Shown here: positions 16,494 to 24,210 of the stretch, one piece after another
How the letters are laid out: every line of letters starts with the position of its first letter
Position numbering within the stretch: the first letter of the stretch is position 1
Assembly (NCBI GenBank): GCA_003249095.1
Contig: QBMS01000033.1
Location: forward strand, 1-34,193
From: Snowella sp.
GTDB taxonomy: Bacteria; Cyanobacteriota; Cyanobacteriia; Cyanobacteriales; Microcystaceae
Length of the DNA: 34,193 nucleotides
Direction of reading: 5' to 3'
Notes under the pieces: model-generated
Seen by the model: only the letters and a program-made list of their open reading frames with translations
What the model was told of the DNA's origin: nothing
Databases searched by the model: none
Position numbers and translations under genes: made by a program

Positions 16494-16629
16494 GCGATCG
16501 CCTAGCCCCTGAAATTACATCGGGAAAGCTAACAGACAGTTTAATAAAATTACCCTTGCGGTATTGACTCTGTTTAACCTGTCTTCAGTTCGACTAGGAG
16601 CAGTTCTCAACCATTGGAGAGTTTATCTC

Positions 16630-17919
16630 ATGACCCAAGAACGTCCCCCTCTAGATGAGATGACCCTGCGACAATTACGAAGAGTTGCAAGCGGATATAA
16701 CATCTCTCGATATAGCCGTATGCGAAAAACGCAATTACTGGACTCTATTGAACAAGCCATTAAAGAAAACACTCAAAATAAAAAACCTTTTAGTATGACT
16801 AGTCCCCAGGAGGAACAATCTGTGGAAGCATCCAAATTTGAACTTGGTCAAGATGACAAAACTGGTGGCCCTATTACGTTCATTGATGAAGCGTTAGGAG
16901 ATCTTCCTGGGGGGTATGGAGTCAGCCGAATCGTACTTTTACCCCGCGATCCCCAATGGGCTTACGCTTACTGGGATCTGCCTAATGAGCATAAGGAAGA
17001 ACTTCGTCGCCAAGGTGGTCAACAATTGGCCCTACGCCTTTATGATGTGACCGATCTCGGTGAAGGTCAGAGTCCCCACAGTGTTCAGGAATATCTCTGT
17101 GATGAATTGGCCCGTGAGTGGTATTTACCCATTCCCGTCAGCGATCGCGACTACGCCGTAGATATCGGCTACCGAACCTTTGATGGACGCTGGTTAGAAT
17201 TAGCCCGTTCCGTTCCTGTCCGCATTCCCCCCGTTTACCCTTCTGATTGGGTAGAAGACGTTTTTGTTACCGTCAATTGGGATCAGGAATTAGCAGGTAA
17301 GACCGTTTATGAACTCATTCCTCCCAGCAAAAAAGCCTTGGGTGTATCCAATGCCATCTATGACCAAATCTTTGGTTTAGCCGAAGGTGCAGAAGCGCAA
17401 CGGGTTGCAGGCTCTCTTTACGGTTCCATGCAACAAGTTCCCACCTCAGTTGGCCCCGAACAGGCAATTAGTTCCTATATCTTCCCCTCTGGAGTTGGTA
17501 TGTGGGCAGTTCCCACTGCTTCTGGTTTAACGGGTAGTTTAACGTCTGCCTTGACTATGTCGGGAGCGGGTTTAATGGCCTCTGGTTCGGGGGTAGGATT
17601 TGGTGGTGCTTCAGAATCCTTGGGTATTCGTCCCCGTCAATTCTGGTTAGTTGCTGATGCGGAATTGATTGTCTATGGTGCAACGGAGCCTGATGCAACC
17701 GTGACCATTGGTGGTCGTCCCATTAAGCTCAACGAAGATGGAACTTTCCGTTTCCAAATGTCTTTCCAAGATGGCTTGATTGACTATCCCATCATGGCGG
17801 TGGCAGTGGATGGGGAACAAACCCGCAATATCCACATGAAGTTTACCCGTGAAACTCCTTCTCGTAATACCAACACGAAAGCAGAAGCGGTTTTAGAGTG
17901 GCCCGTGAGCTTACTCTAA
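16630..17919 (+). CDS. DUF4912 domain protein with Rho-N/SAP-like N-terminus
   Basis: A soluble 429-residue protein whose biochemical role is not known to me. Residues about 8-45 (LDEMTLRQLRRVASGYNISR, then MRKTQLLDSIEQA) resemble the Rho termination factor N-terminal or SAP-type nucleic-acid-binding helices. DUF4912 follows at about 95-200 (RIVLLPRDPQWAYAYWDL, RLYDVTDL, EWYLPIPVSDRDYAVDIGY). A Gly/Ser-rich linker (about 270-335) leads to a beta-rich C-terminal domain (ADAELIVYGATEPDATVTIG). I use the ATG at 16630, with GGAG about ten bases upstream, and not the TTG at 16564. A clear terminator follows, and the region upstream is unusually long. Confidence 0.88.
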   Translation: MTQERPPLDEMTLRQLRRVASGYNISRYSRMRKTQLLDSIEQAIKENTQNKKPFSMTSPQEEQSVEASKFELGQDDKTGGPITFIDEALGDLPGGYGVSRIVLLPRDPQWAYAYWDLPNEHKEELRRQGGQQLALRLYDVTDLGEGQSPHSVQEYLCDELAREWYLPIPVSDRDYAVDIGYRTFDGRWLELARSVPVRIPPVYPSDWVEDVFVTVNWDQELAGKTVYELIPPSKKALGVSNAIYDQIFGLAEGAEAQRVAGSLYGSMQQVPTSVGPEQAISSYIFPSGVGMWAVPTASGLTGSLTSALTMSGAGLMASGSGVGFGGASESLGIRPRQFWLVADAELIVYGATEPDATVTIGGRPIKLNEDGTFRFQMSFQDGLIDYPIMAVAVDGEQTRNIHMKFTRETPSRNTNTKAEAVLEWPVSLL

Positions 17920-17956
17920 TCATCGGTTGACTGAATTTAAGTTTGCCAACTCAATG

Positions 17957-17986
17957 GCTCTCGACACGCGATCGGGAGCTTTTTTA
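17957..17986 (+). terminator. Intrinsic terminator after the DUF4912 gene
   Basis: GCTCTCGA and TCGGGAGC form an 8-bp stem (one G-T pair) with a 7-base loop, followed by TTTTTT. It lies between the convergent DUF4912 and HAD phosphatase genes and works only on the plus strand. Confidence 0.88.
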
Positions 17987-18005
17987 TTGAGCAAAAGATA
18001 ATGAA

Positions 18006-18650
18006 CTAATTTTGAGCCAGATCTGCGACTACCTTTAATAACTCGGTTGGATTATGCACTAAAAAATCGGGTTTATGTAAAGCAAGAATTGTCGGGGAAT
18101 TGAATCCCCAGGCCACAGAAACCATCCTAATTTTACTCTGTTGGGCCGCCCTAATATCCCTAGTTTCATCCCCTACATAGATAACTTCTTCTACGTTTAA
18201 TTGATGATCTTTCATCGCTCGATTAATAATTTTATCCTTGCCAAAAAGGGTAGTTCCTGAATAGACACAATCAAAAAACTGATCGAGTTCATTTTTTTCT
18301 AGGAAACTCATGACATTTTCTTTGAGATTAGAAGTGACAATGCCAATCAAATAGCCTTGTTCTTTTAGGGTTTTTAGCGCACAACTAATGGATTGGTAGG
18401 GTTCTAGGTGAGATATTTTTTTGCCCAGTTCTTTTTTGACTCGTTTGAGAAGAAACGGAATTTTAAGAGGAGGTATGGAGGATTCTTTAATGACTTCTAG
18501 AGAACTTAAATTTTTTAATCTTTCCAGTTGAATATAATCAATTTGAGGATAGCCAAATTCATCGGCTAAATCATTAACAATTTCTAAAAACGCATCCTGG
18601 GTATTAGCGATCGTGCCATCAAAATCAAATAAAACTGCTTTAATTGTCAT
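18006..18650 (-). CDS. HAD-family phosphatase, phosphoglycolate phosphatase-like
   Basis: A 214-residue haloacid dehalogenase-type phosphatase of the Gph/PGP group. Motif I is FDFDGT with nucleophile Asp9 and acid/base Asp11. Motif II is IVTSN, the motif III lysine is in LFGKDK, and motif IV GDETRD binds magnesium. The helical cap lies between motifs I and II (about 15-85). Closest known roles are removal of phosphate from 2-phosphoglycolate, important in cyanobacterial photorespiration, or from other small sugar phosphates; substrate cannot be fixed from sequence. It stands alone, convergent with DUF4912. Confidence 0.87.
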   Translation of the reverse strand: MTIKAVLFDFDGTIANTQDAFLEIVNDLADEFGYPQIDYIQLERLKNLSSLEVIKESSIPPLKIPFLLKRVKKELGKKISHLEPYQSISCALKTLKEQGYLIGIVTSNLKENVMSFLEKNELDQFFDCVYSGTTLFGKDKIINRAMKDHQLNVEEVIYVGDETRDIRAAQQSKIRMVSVAWGFNSPTILALHKPDFLVHNPTELLKVVADLAQN

Positions 18651-18755
18651 TATTAAGTTAGGGCTAATCAGATTGGAAAGTAAGAAGAAGCAATCGCAAG
18701 AAAATAAACAAGAGACTAAAACTGAGGATGCTAGATTTTTAGTTCTAGTTCCTGA

Positions 18756-19727
18756 TTAATCATCGCTATCGTAAAGGTAATTCAAATTCTTCGATGTATC
18801 TGTATCTAGATTAGCATGAGCGTTCCGTCGCCACATCATTGGTTTAATTCTTCGTAATGCGGAGGCGGGAAAGCGTCGCTCCCATTCTGTTTCCGTTATT
18901 TTGACAAAATCTGTTAGTTTTGAGTCAATATTGCCTTCATAGGGTTGAAAGTCGGCAATATCTGTTGCCTGGGCAAAGCGTTGATTCCAGGGACAAACAT
19001 CCTGACAAATATCACAGCCTGCCACCCATCCTTCTAGATGAGGAGTGATTTCTGGTGGTAGGGTTTCGGCGCGATTTTCAATGGTATGGTAGGCAATACA
19101 GCGATCGCTATTGATGACAAAGGGTTGGGCGATCGCCTTGGTGGGGCAGGCATCCAGGCAACGGGTACAGGTTCCGCAATGCTCGCTATGGGGTTGGTCA
19201 GGAGTCAGGGAAAGATTGGTTAATAGTTCACCCAGAAACACCCAACTGCCATATTGACGGGTGATCAAGTTCCCGTTTTTACCAATCCAACCCAGACCAG
19301 ACCGTTGGGCCCAAACCTTATCCTGTATAGGGCCTGTGTCTGCATAGTAACGGGTTTGGATAGTTGCATCCTGGGATTCTAGCCATTGACCGAGGGCTTT
19401 TAATTTTTTTCCCAGGACTTTGTGGTAGTCCCGACCCCAGGCATAGCGGGCAATTTTGGCGTATTCTTTGCCTTGCGGTCGTTGGTGAGGGGTGTAATAG
19501 TTGAGAGCAACGGAAATCACTGATCGCCCTTCGGGAAAACAGCTACGAATATCCAATCGTTTCGGGTTATTCATCCATTGCATCTTGGCTTGATACCCCA
19601 ACTCTAACCAAGCTTTGAGATGTTCTACGGCAGAATCGGGTTCAACTTCGGCGATCGCGGCAATACCGACTAAATGAAAACCCAAGTCAATGGCTTTTTG
19701 TTTTATCTCTTCACTGGTAACGGTCAT
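18756..19727 (-). CDS. queG: Epoxyqueuosine reductase
   Basis: Cobalamin- and iron-sulfur-dependent enzyme for the last step of queuosine synthesis in tRNA. Eight cysteines for two [4Fe-4S] clusters are seen: Cys184, Cys187, Cys190 and Cys194 in CGTCTRCLDACP, Cys210, and Cys238, Cys241 and Cys245 in CDICQDVCP. The catalytic aspartate is Asp130 in YYADTGPIQDKVWAQRSGLG. The frame extends upstream to 19799, but that part has no family match and overlaps a decayed MEKHLA fragment. I start at MTVTSEEIKQKA (ATG at 19727), giving 323 residues. The length is shorter than E. coli QueG (379) because the C-terminal HEAT-repeat region is missing or reduced. Confidence 0.95.
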   Translation of the reverse strand: MTVTSEEIKQKAIDLGFHLVGIAAIAEVEPDSAVEHLKAWLELGYQAKMQWMNNPKRLDIRSCFPEGRSVISVALNYYTPHQRPQGKEYAKIARYAWGRDYHKVLGKKLKALGQWLESQDATIQTRYYADTGPIQDKVWAQRSGLGWIGKNGNLITRQYGSWVFLGELLTNLSLTPDQPHSEHCGTCTRCLDACPTKAIAQPFVINSDRCIAYHTIENRAETLPPEITPHLEGWVAGCDICQDVCPWNQRFAQATDIADFQPYEGNIDSKLTDFVKITETEWERRFPASALRRIKPMMWRRNAHANLDTDTSKNLNYLYDSDD

Positions 19728-19772
19728 GGTGATTGTGCTAGAAAAATACGGGGTTTTGTTGGAGCTGAGGCA

Positions 19773-19833
19773 GAAAAAGCGGCTTATCCAGGATATCAAT
19801 GTTCAGAATTAAATAAATTCCAAACTAAAACAT
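19773..19833 (-). pseudogene. Decayed 3' end of a MEKHLA-family gene
   Basis: About 60 bp match the end of the intact MEKHLA gene (about 21126-21184) with roughly 80% identity and no gaps. Translated on the minus strand it reads NVLVWNLFNSEH, stop, YPG, stop, AAF, against DVLVWNLFNAENQYYGQAAF in the intact gene. It has two stops and lacks the rest of the domain. It sits between the RES toxin and queG, so the RES module is flanked by an intact and a broken MEKHLA sequence. Confidence 0.75.
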
Positions 19834-19837
19834 TGTT

Positions 19838-20458
19838 TTAATACACAACAATTAAATGATTATCCTTAGCTGCTTGTTGAATCGCAGGGCGTAATTGCGG
19901 ATCATTCAAAGCCATAACCTCAGTATCAGGACAACTTAAACCACAACTTGCCCGTTCATAAAGCGCGATCGCCTCCTCGTCATTGTGGGCATTATAAAAA
20001 ATCAGACCATCCAGTTTGTCATAAATATCAACGTGTTCATAGAAAAAACGTGACCATTCCTGACTTAATCGGCGATCAGAAACTTTCGCTAAAGCAGAAA
20101 CAGAACCCGCTCTCATTGCCCCTGAATCTCGTAAATCCAAAAGTTTAAGAGGACGAATCACCTCGACAAAAGCCACCTGTTGTCCCTTAATTTCAATGAT
20201 GCCCGTATCTCCAAAACACTCCACTAAACAGCTAGACAAAGTAAATGCTGCATAATAAACCCCTCTTTCTTGATCTACCCCAGGTTTATTACCGCGATGA
20301 TGATCAAAACGATGAAGTGGCCCATAATCTCGGAATGTTAAGGCTTGAGTGCCATAGGAATTGGGGTCAAAAATCCGAATTAAATAGGCTCCTTTTTCCA
20401 AATCGTAAAAAATAGGACTAGGATTACGTTGAGGCGGAGGCAGTAAAATTTGAACCAT
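19838..20458 (-). CDS. RES-domain toxin
   Basis: A 206-residue RES-domain protein; toxins of this family degrade NAD+ and are held by Xre/MbcA-type antitoxins. The conserved arginine is Arg28 in YLIRIFDP. The tyrosine and glutamate of the RES core are in GVYYAAFTLSSCLVECFGD (Tyr69, Glu80), and a histidine-rich GPLHRFDHHR lies before them. The gene follows its antitoxin with a six-base gap on the same strand. The toxin is complete, so the module could be active. Confidence 0.88.
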   Translation of the reverse strand: MVQILLPPPQRNPSPIFYDLEKGAYLIRIFDPNSYGTQALTFRDYGPLHRFDHHRGNKPGVDQERGVYYAAFTLSSCLVECFGDTGIIEIKGQQVAFVEVIRPLKLLDLRDSGAMRAGSVSALAKVSDRRLSQEWSRFFYEHVDIYDKLDGLIFYNAHNDEEAIALYERASCGLSCPDTEVMALNDPQLRPAIQQAAKDNHLIVVY

Positions 20459-20464
20459 GAGAAC

Positions 20465-21028
20465 TTAAAGAACTCCTACCCCAAGAGCTTCCTGAATAAC
20501 TCTCTCCTTCAATCCTTGCTTAAGGGCGGCGATCGGAGTCAAACCGTCTAAAATTGGATTAGAGCGCACTAACCAGTTTAATTTGGCAAAATCTGACATA
20601 TTAAGAGCGCGTAACACCTCTGGGAAACCTTCAATCACGCCATCGGGGCCTTCAGCGTCAAATTGCCAGCTCGGAAACCGATAAGCTCCTCGATCTAATA
20701 CTCCCAATAACGTTTTATTTTTTAGACGATCATGGGAAGTCTGCCGAGAAGTCCCTAGCAAAGCCGCTACCTCAGAAGCCGTTAAGGAATCGTCTAATAA
20801 CTCTCGACGACGCTCAAAGTAGCCCAATAGAGAATGTAACTCCAGCTTTATTTTCTCCGCACGAGAAAAACTGCGCCCTGTCAACCGACGGACTAAAGAC
20901 GATTCGACCTCTGTTTGATCGGGATGGACAAATGATTTGAGGATATCAACAATTTGTTGGCATTCATCAGGAGCTAAATCATTGAGAACAGTCTCAAAAA
21001 TTTGGGTTGATTCTTGGAGAGCGACCAT
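20465..21028 (-). CDS. Xre/MbcA/ParS-type antitoxin with HTH
   Basis: Antitoxin partner of the RES toxin, 187 residues. A helix-turn-helix appears at about residues 82-110 (LTASEVAALLGTSRQTSHDR). The C-terminal toxin-binding domain of the DUF2384 type follows (GFPEVLRALNM, then LNWLVRSNPILDGLTPIAAL, ending at Leu187). The N-terminal 60 residues are a helical extension. It precedes the toxin in the operon. A pair of 16-bp direct repeats next to its start codon is the likely autoregulatory operator. Confidence 0.85.
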   Translation of the reverse strand: MVALQESTQIFETVLNDLAPDECQQIVDILKSFVHPDQTEVESSLVRRLTGRSFSRAEKIKLELHSLLGYFERRRELLDDSLTASEVAALLGTSRQTSHDRLKNKTLLGVLDRGAYRFPSWQFDAEGPDGVIEGFPEVLRALNMSDFAKLNWLVRSNPILDGLTPIAALKQGLKERVIQEALGVGVL

Positions 21029-21034
21029 AACACA

Positions 21035-21089
21035 CTGTAAGAGATGTCAATTCCATCCTAACTTAAAATATACCTGTAAGGAATGTCAA
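21035..21089 (-). promoter_or_regulatory. Duplicated 16-bp operator and promoter of the RES module
   Basis: TTGACATTCCTTACAG (21089-21074) and TTGACATCTCTTACAG (21050-21035), read on the minus strand, agree at 14 of 16 positions with centres 39 bp apart. The upstream copy begins with a perfect -35 hexamer, TTGACA. A weak TTAAGT lies 17 bases further on. The downstream copy ends six bases before the antitoxin ATG. Confidence 0.6.
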
Positions 21090-21104
21090 GCTGTAGGAGC
21101 CTCA

Positions 21105-21578
21105 TTACAAAAATTGCCAATGCTGATAAAAAGCGGCTTGTCCATAGTACTGATTTTCAGCATTGAATAAATTCCACACTAAAACGTCTTGAATTTGAAA
21201 TCGGCGTTGATTTTTAGAAATCCGAATCCCTGCATAGTTGTCAATAAATCCTTGGGTTGTTACTACTTTTAATAACTTTGCTCTTTCTTCTTGGTTAGGG
21301 ACTTCCGCCGAGAGACGAGAAGGTAATAAAGTAAATTCTGCCCAATTCATTTCAAAAAGTTTTTGGGCAGTCAGATTGGCGTAATTAAAAATGGGATCGG
21401 GGTCTGTGTTATGGGAAACAATGACAAAGGGAGCATGATACAAATTCTTGGCTAAATTGTTTCTATTAAGACCAAAATCAGTGAATTGTTTCCCCGTTAA
21501 TCGTTGCAAACTATCATCCATGAGGGTGATGTGTTCAACTAAATAGGAATTATTGTTACTAGGTTCGGACAGTGCCAT
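21105..21578 (-). CDS. MEKHLA domain protein
   Basis: A 157-residue protein made almost entirely of the MEKHLA domain, a PAS-like sensory fold also found at the end of plant HD-ZIP III proteins and common in cyanobacteria. Typical segments are HAPFVIVSHNTDPDPIFNYA, LTAQKLFEMNWAEFTLLPSR and RRFQIQDVLVWNLFNAENQY. No output domain is attached, and the ligand is unknown. It begins ten bases after the IctB-family gene, so the two are probably co-transcribed. A broken copy of its 3' end lies beyond the RES module. Confidence 0.88.
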   Translation of the reverse strand: MALSEPSNNNSYLVEHITLMDDSLQRLTGKQFTDFGLNRNNLAKNLYHAPFVIVSHNTDPDPIFNYANLTAQKLFEMNWAEFTLLPSRLSAEVPNQEERAKLLKVVTTQGFIDNYAGIRISKNQRRFQIQDVLVWNLFNAENQYYGQAAFYQHWQFL

Positions 21579-21588
21579 GATTCTCGGA

Positions 21589-22980
21589 TTAAGAATTAGT
21601 ATCTAAAGGATTAGTTTTGACTAAATAAGAGTATTGACTGGCAATCACGGCAACTAAAAACCACCAGAGGGTACTGATCTGCGGACGATACCAAACCGTA
21701 TCTACAAAACCATGTACTAATAATCCGCTCATTCCTGCGATCGCGGCCATTACCCAAAATCCTTGGAGGTTAAGGCTTTTACGCAGAGCAATAATTTCAC
21801 GCACACCCTGACTGACGGTGACAATTAAAAACCAAAGAAAGGTAAAAAAGCCAATTAATCCCGTTTCTACACAAATTTCTAGATAAATGGAATAGGCACT
21901 CAAGGCACTATATTTGGGACTCATGTAGAGGGGATAAATCTTATTAAAGGCACTATTGCCAGGGCCAATACCGATAATCGGGCGATCGCGGATCATTTTT
22001 TTGACCCCTTCCCACACATTAATCCGAAAATTATTACTACTATCTTCTCGACCTGCAAAAATACTCATCACCCGAATGCGTAAGGGTTCAACCAAGAGAA
22101 AACCCAAGATAAACAATAATCCTGCTCCGCCCAAGAGCAGGGGCAATAACCAACGTTTCCAGAAATTCGGTAGGGTTTCTCGCCACCAGAGATAGGAGAG
22201 TAATAAAAAAACTACACAAGTTCCGACGAGTCCTAACCAACCGCCCCGACTCTGGGTGAAATAAAGGCAGGCAAAATTGATTCCCGTCATGGTTATGGCT
22301 AAGATTTTGGGCATTCCCTTTCGCCAGACAAAAATGGCCGCGACACTCAGGGCAATCATGGGCAAGAGATAAGCCGCCAAGAGATTGGGATTGCCTAGAT
22401 AGCTATAAACCCTGGTCGCACCCGCGAGATCCGAGGTGGGATCGTTCCAGGTGGCTAATTGTTCTACCCCATCGATTTGCTGTTTAATGCCGTAACTACT
22501 GACGACTAACCCGACAAGCAAGATGGCGGTGATGATTCGATTGAGTAAGATCGGCGATCGCAATATTCTCGCAGAAGCCAGAAAAAAGAATAAATTTAAG
22601 CTTAATTTACCAAAACCTACTAAAGCGGCCATTTTCACGGGAGAAAATCCCACAGCAACGGCTGAGATTCCCCAATAGAGAAGGACAATTAGGTGAATGG
22701 GGGTAATTCCACTGTTGATTCTGGAATCAGCTAGGGTTAATAGTCCCCAATACAATCCAAGAAGGGCTAATAAAAATCCGATCAGACTGGTTGCCACAAA
22801 CGGCCCAAGCAAAAAGACCAAGCTAATCATCAAAGCCGCGATCGCTTCTGACCACTGCATCAGCCAACTACTTTCTCGCCAGCCTGCGAAAAGACCAACC
22901 CATTGATAGAGAAAACTACTGTTCCGCCATTGGGAAGGAGAAAAATTAGTCAGCATTATCTGCTTTAAAACAGCGACCAT
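21589..22980 (-). CDS. ictB: IctB-family membrane protein (O-antigen ligase/Wzy-like)
   Basis: A polytopic inner-membrane protein of 463 residues with about ten to twelve hydrophobic segments. The conserved FTQSRGGWLGL motif and a large hydrophilic loop (about 305-345, REDSSNNFRINVWEG and GIGPGNSAFNKIYP) belong to the O-antigen ligase/Wzy superfamily. The N-terminal stretch SPSQWRNSSFLYQWVGLFAGWRE is the cyanobacterial IctB signature. IctB was first described as a bicarbonate transporter, but the fold suggests a polysaccharide ligase or polymerase, so the physiological role is unsettled. The start could also be the ATG at residue 9. It is upstream of MEKHLA in an apparent operon. Confidence 0.88.
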   Translation of the reverse strand: MVAVLKQIMLTNFSPSQWRNSSFLYQWVGLFAGWRESSWLMQWSEAIAALMISLVFLLGPFVATSLIGFLLALLGLYWGLLTLADSRINSGITPIHLIVLLYWGISAVAVGFSPVKMAALVGFGKLSLNLFFFLASARILRSPILLNRIITAILLVGLVVSSYGIKQQIDGVEQLATWNDPTSDLAGATRVYSYLGNPNLLAAYLLPMIALSVAAIFVWRKGMPKILAITMTGINFACLYFTQSRGGWLGLVGTCVVFLLLSYLWWRETLPNFWKRWLLPLLLGGAGLLFILGFLLVEPLRIRVMSIFAGREDSSNNFRINVWEGVKKMIRDRPIIGIGPGNSAFNKIYPLYMSPKYSALSAYSIYLEICVETGLIGFFTFLWFLIVTVSQGVREIIALRKSLNLQGFWVMAAIAGMSGLLVHGFVDTVWYRPQISTLWWFLVAVIASQYSYLVKTNPLDTNS

Positions 22981-23081
22981 AGGGATGAACTCGTAATTAG
23001 CGGTTTGTATTATAGCCCGTTTGGGTTTGGGACTCTTCGTTTCTGCCGAGAGTCTAGGGGAAGTTTGGGGAGAACCGAAGA

Positions 23082-23480
23082 TTAAATTTGAATATTAAAG
23101 AATTTCAAGCCAATGCCGACTAATGCACCCAGTACCAAGCCCAGTCCACTCAAGGTACTAATAGCAAATCCTGCGACCCTTTTTTCGGCCGCTTGATAGT
23201 AACCCCAGGCAAAAATGATTCTTCCCACTAGCCATACGGCTCCTAAAACCGCGCCCCACAGAGGACTGACATAAACAGAGAATAACCACAGAGCAGGCAG
23301 AAAAAAGACCAGTTGTTCTAGGGTATTTTGTTGGACTCGGACAACTCGCTCAAAATTTTCATCTCCCGACATGGCAGGGGGCATAATTTTATATTTCATT
23401 CTGGCTCGACCCACATTGACCGTTAAAACTTGGTAAACGATCAGAGTTAAAGCGGTGACAAGACTGGGATAAAGGTACAT
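23082..23480 (-). CDS. MAPEG family membrane protein
   Basis: A 132-residue protein with four predicted membrane helices, belonging to the membrane-associated eicosanoid and glutathione metabolism superfamily. Family signatures are NFERVVRVQQNTLEQLVFFL and GRIIFAWGYYQAAEKR, which contain the Arg/Glu/Asn/Gln residues for glutathione contact. In bacteria these proteins are probably glutathione transferases or peroxidases for hydrophobic substrates. It stands alone, with about 100 bp on each side. Confidence 0.9.
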   Translation of the reverse strand: MYLYPSLVTALTLIVYQVLTVNVGRARMKYKIMPPAMSGDENFERVVRVQQNTLEQLVFFLPALWLFSVYVSPLWGAVLGAVWLVGRIIFAWGYYQAAEKRVAGFAISTLSGLGLVLGALVGIGLKFFNIQI

Positions 23481-23596
23481 GGGGAAAGCTTCCTTTTTTA
23501 TATTCTGGATAAACTTTATTTATGCTGACATACATTAGGCGATCGCGCTTGACTAGAGTTTAGACAAAATGCGATCGCAAACTGAGTGATTTGGGT

Positions 23597-24190
23597 TTAG
23601 GGATTGAGGATTACAGCCAAATCAAGCACAAAACCAGGTAAAACTTCTTCTCCTGAAAGAAGAGGCGGATTATTGACCGAAAAATTCAGGATTTCCGTAG
23701 CTTTTCCCTGACGATAAATCTCTACCAAGGGCGTTTGAGGATCAATTAACCAGGCCAGACTCACACCATTATTTTGATATTCAATCATTTTTTTGCGTAA
23801 TTTAGCCAAGGAATCACTCTCAGAATGCAATTCAATAATAAAATCAGGACAAATCGGCGGAAAATGTACCCTCTGCTCTTGGGTTAAAGCTTGCCAACGT
23901 TCTAACTGAATCCAAGCCACATCAGGACAACGATACGCGCCGCTCGGCAACTTAAACTCCGTAGAAGAATCAAAAACTTTCCCTAATTTCGTTTGTCGAT
24001 TCCAGAGATTTAAATCCGTCGTTAAATTTGCATTTCTGATGCCACTTTCTCCGCCAGTAGGAGACATAATGATTAATTTTCCTTCTTGACTCAGTTCTAA
24101 TCGTTTGGGTTCATTGGCAATACAGAGTTGATAAAATTGTTCATCGGTTAAACCCACCACTGGCGGGAGGTTGAGAGTAAAAGTTTCCAT
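23597..24190 (-). CDS. Uma2 family endonuclease-fold protein (DUF820)
   Basis: A 197-residue member of the Uma2 family, very abundant in cyanobacteria, with a restriction endonuclease-like PD-(D/E)XK fold. Core elements are YRCPDVAWI (the PD motif) and PDFIIELHSESDSLAKLRKK (with catalytic Glu and a Ser/Lys in place of the classical ExK). The end, SLAWLIDPQTPLVEIYRQGK, is typical. Activity and biological role are not established for most members. It lies 20 bp downstream of rsmG on the same strand and may share its transcript. Confidence 0.92.
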   Translation of the reverse strand: METFTLNLPPVVGLTDEQFYQLCIANEPKRLELSQEGKLIIMSPTGGESGIRNANLTTDLNLWNRQTKLGKVFDSSTEFKLPSGAYRCPDVAWIQLERWQALTQEQRVHFPPICPDFIIELHSESDSLAKLRKKMIEYQNNGVSLAWLIDPQTPLVEIYRQGKATEILNFSVNNPPLLSGEEVLPGFVLDLAVILNP

Positions 24191-24210
24191 GATTAGCTCT
24201 CCAAACAGGA

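Larger units (their letters stand above)
15986..16629. other. Long non-coding region upstream of the DUF4912 gene
   Basis: No credible gene lies in this 644-bp stretch; the short open frames have no family-like sequence. It holds two marked inverted repeats (16142-16184 and 16440-16493) and a promoter-like pair. A long 5' leader or a small RNA gene is possible. Confidence 0.5.
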
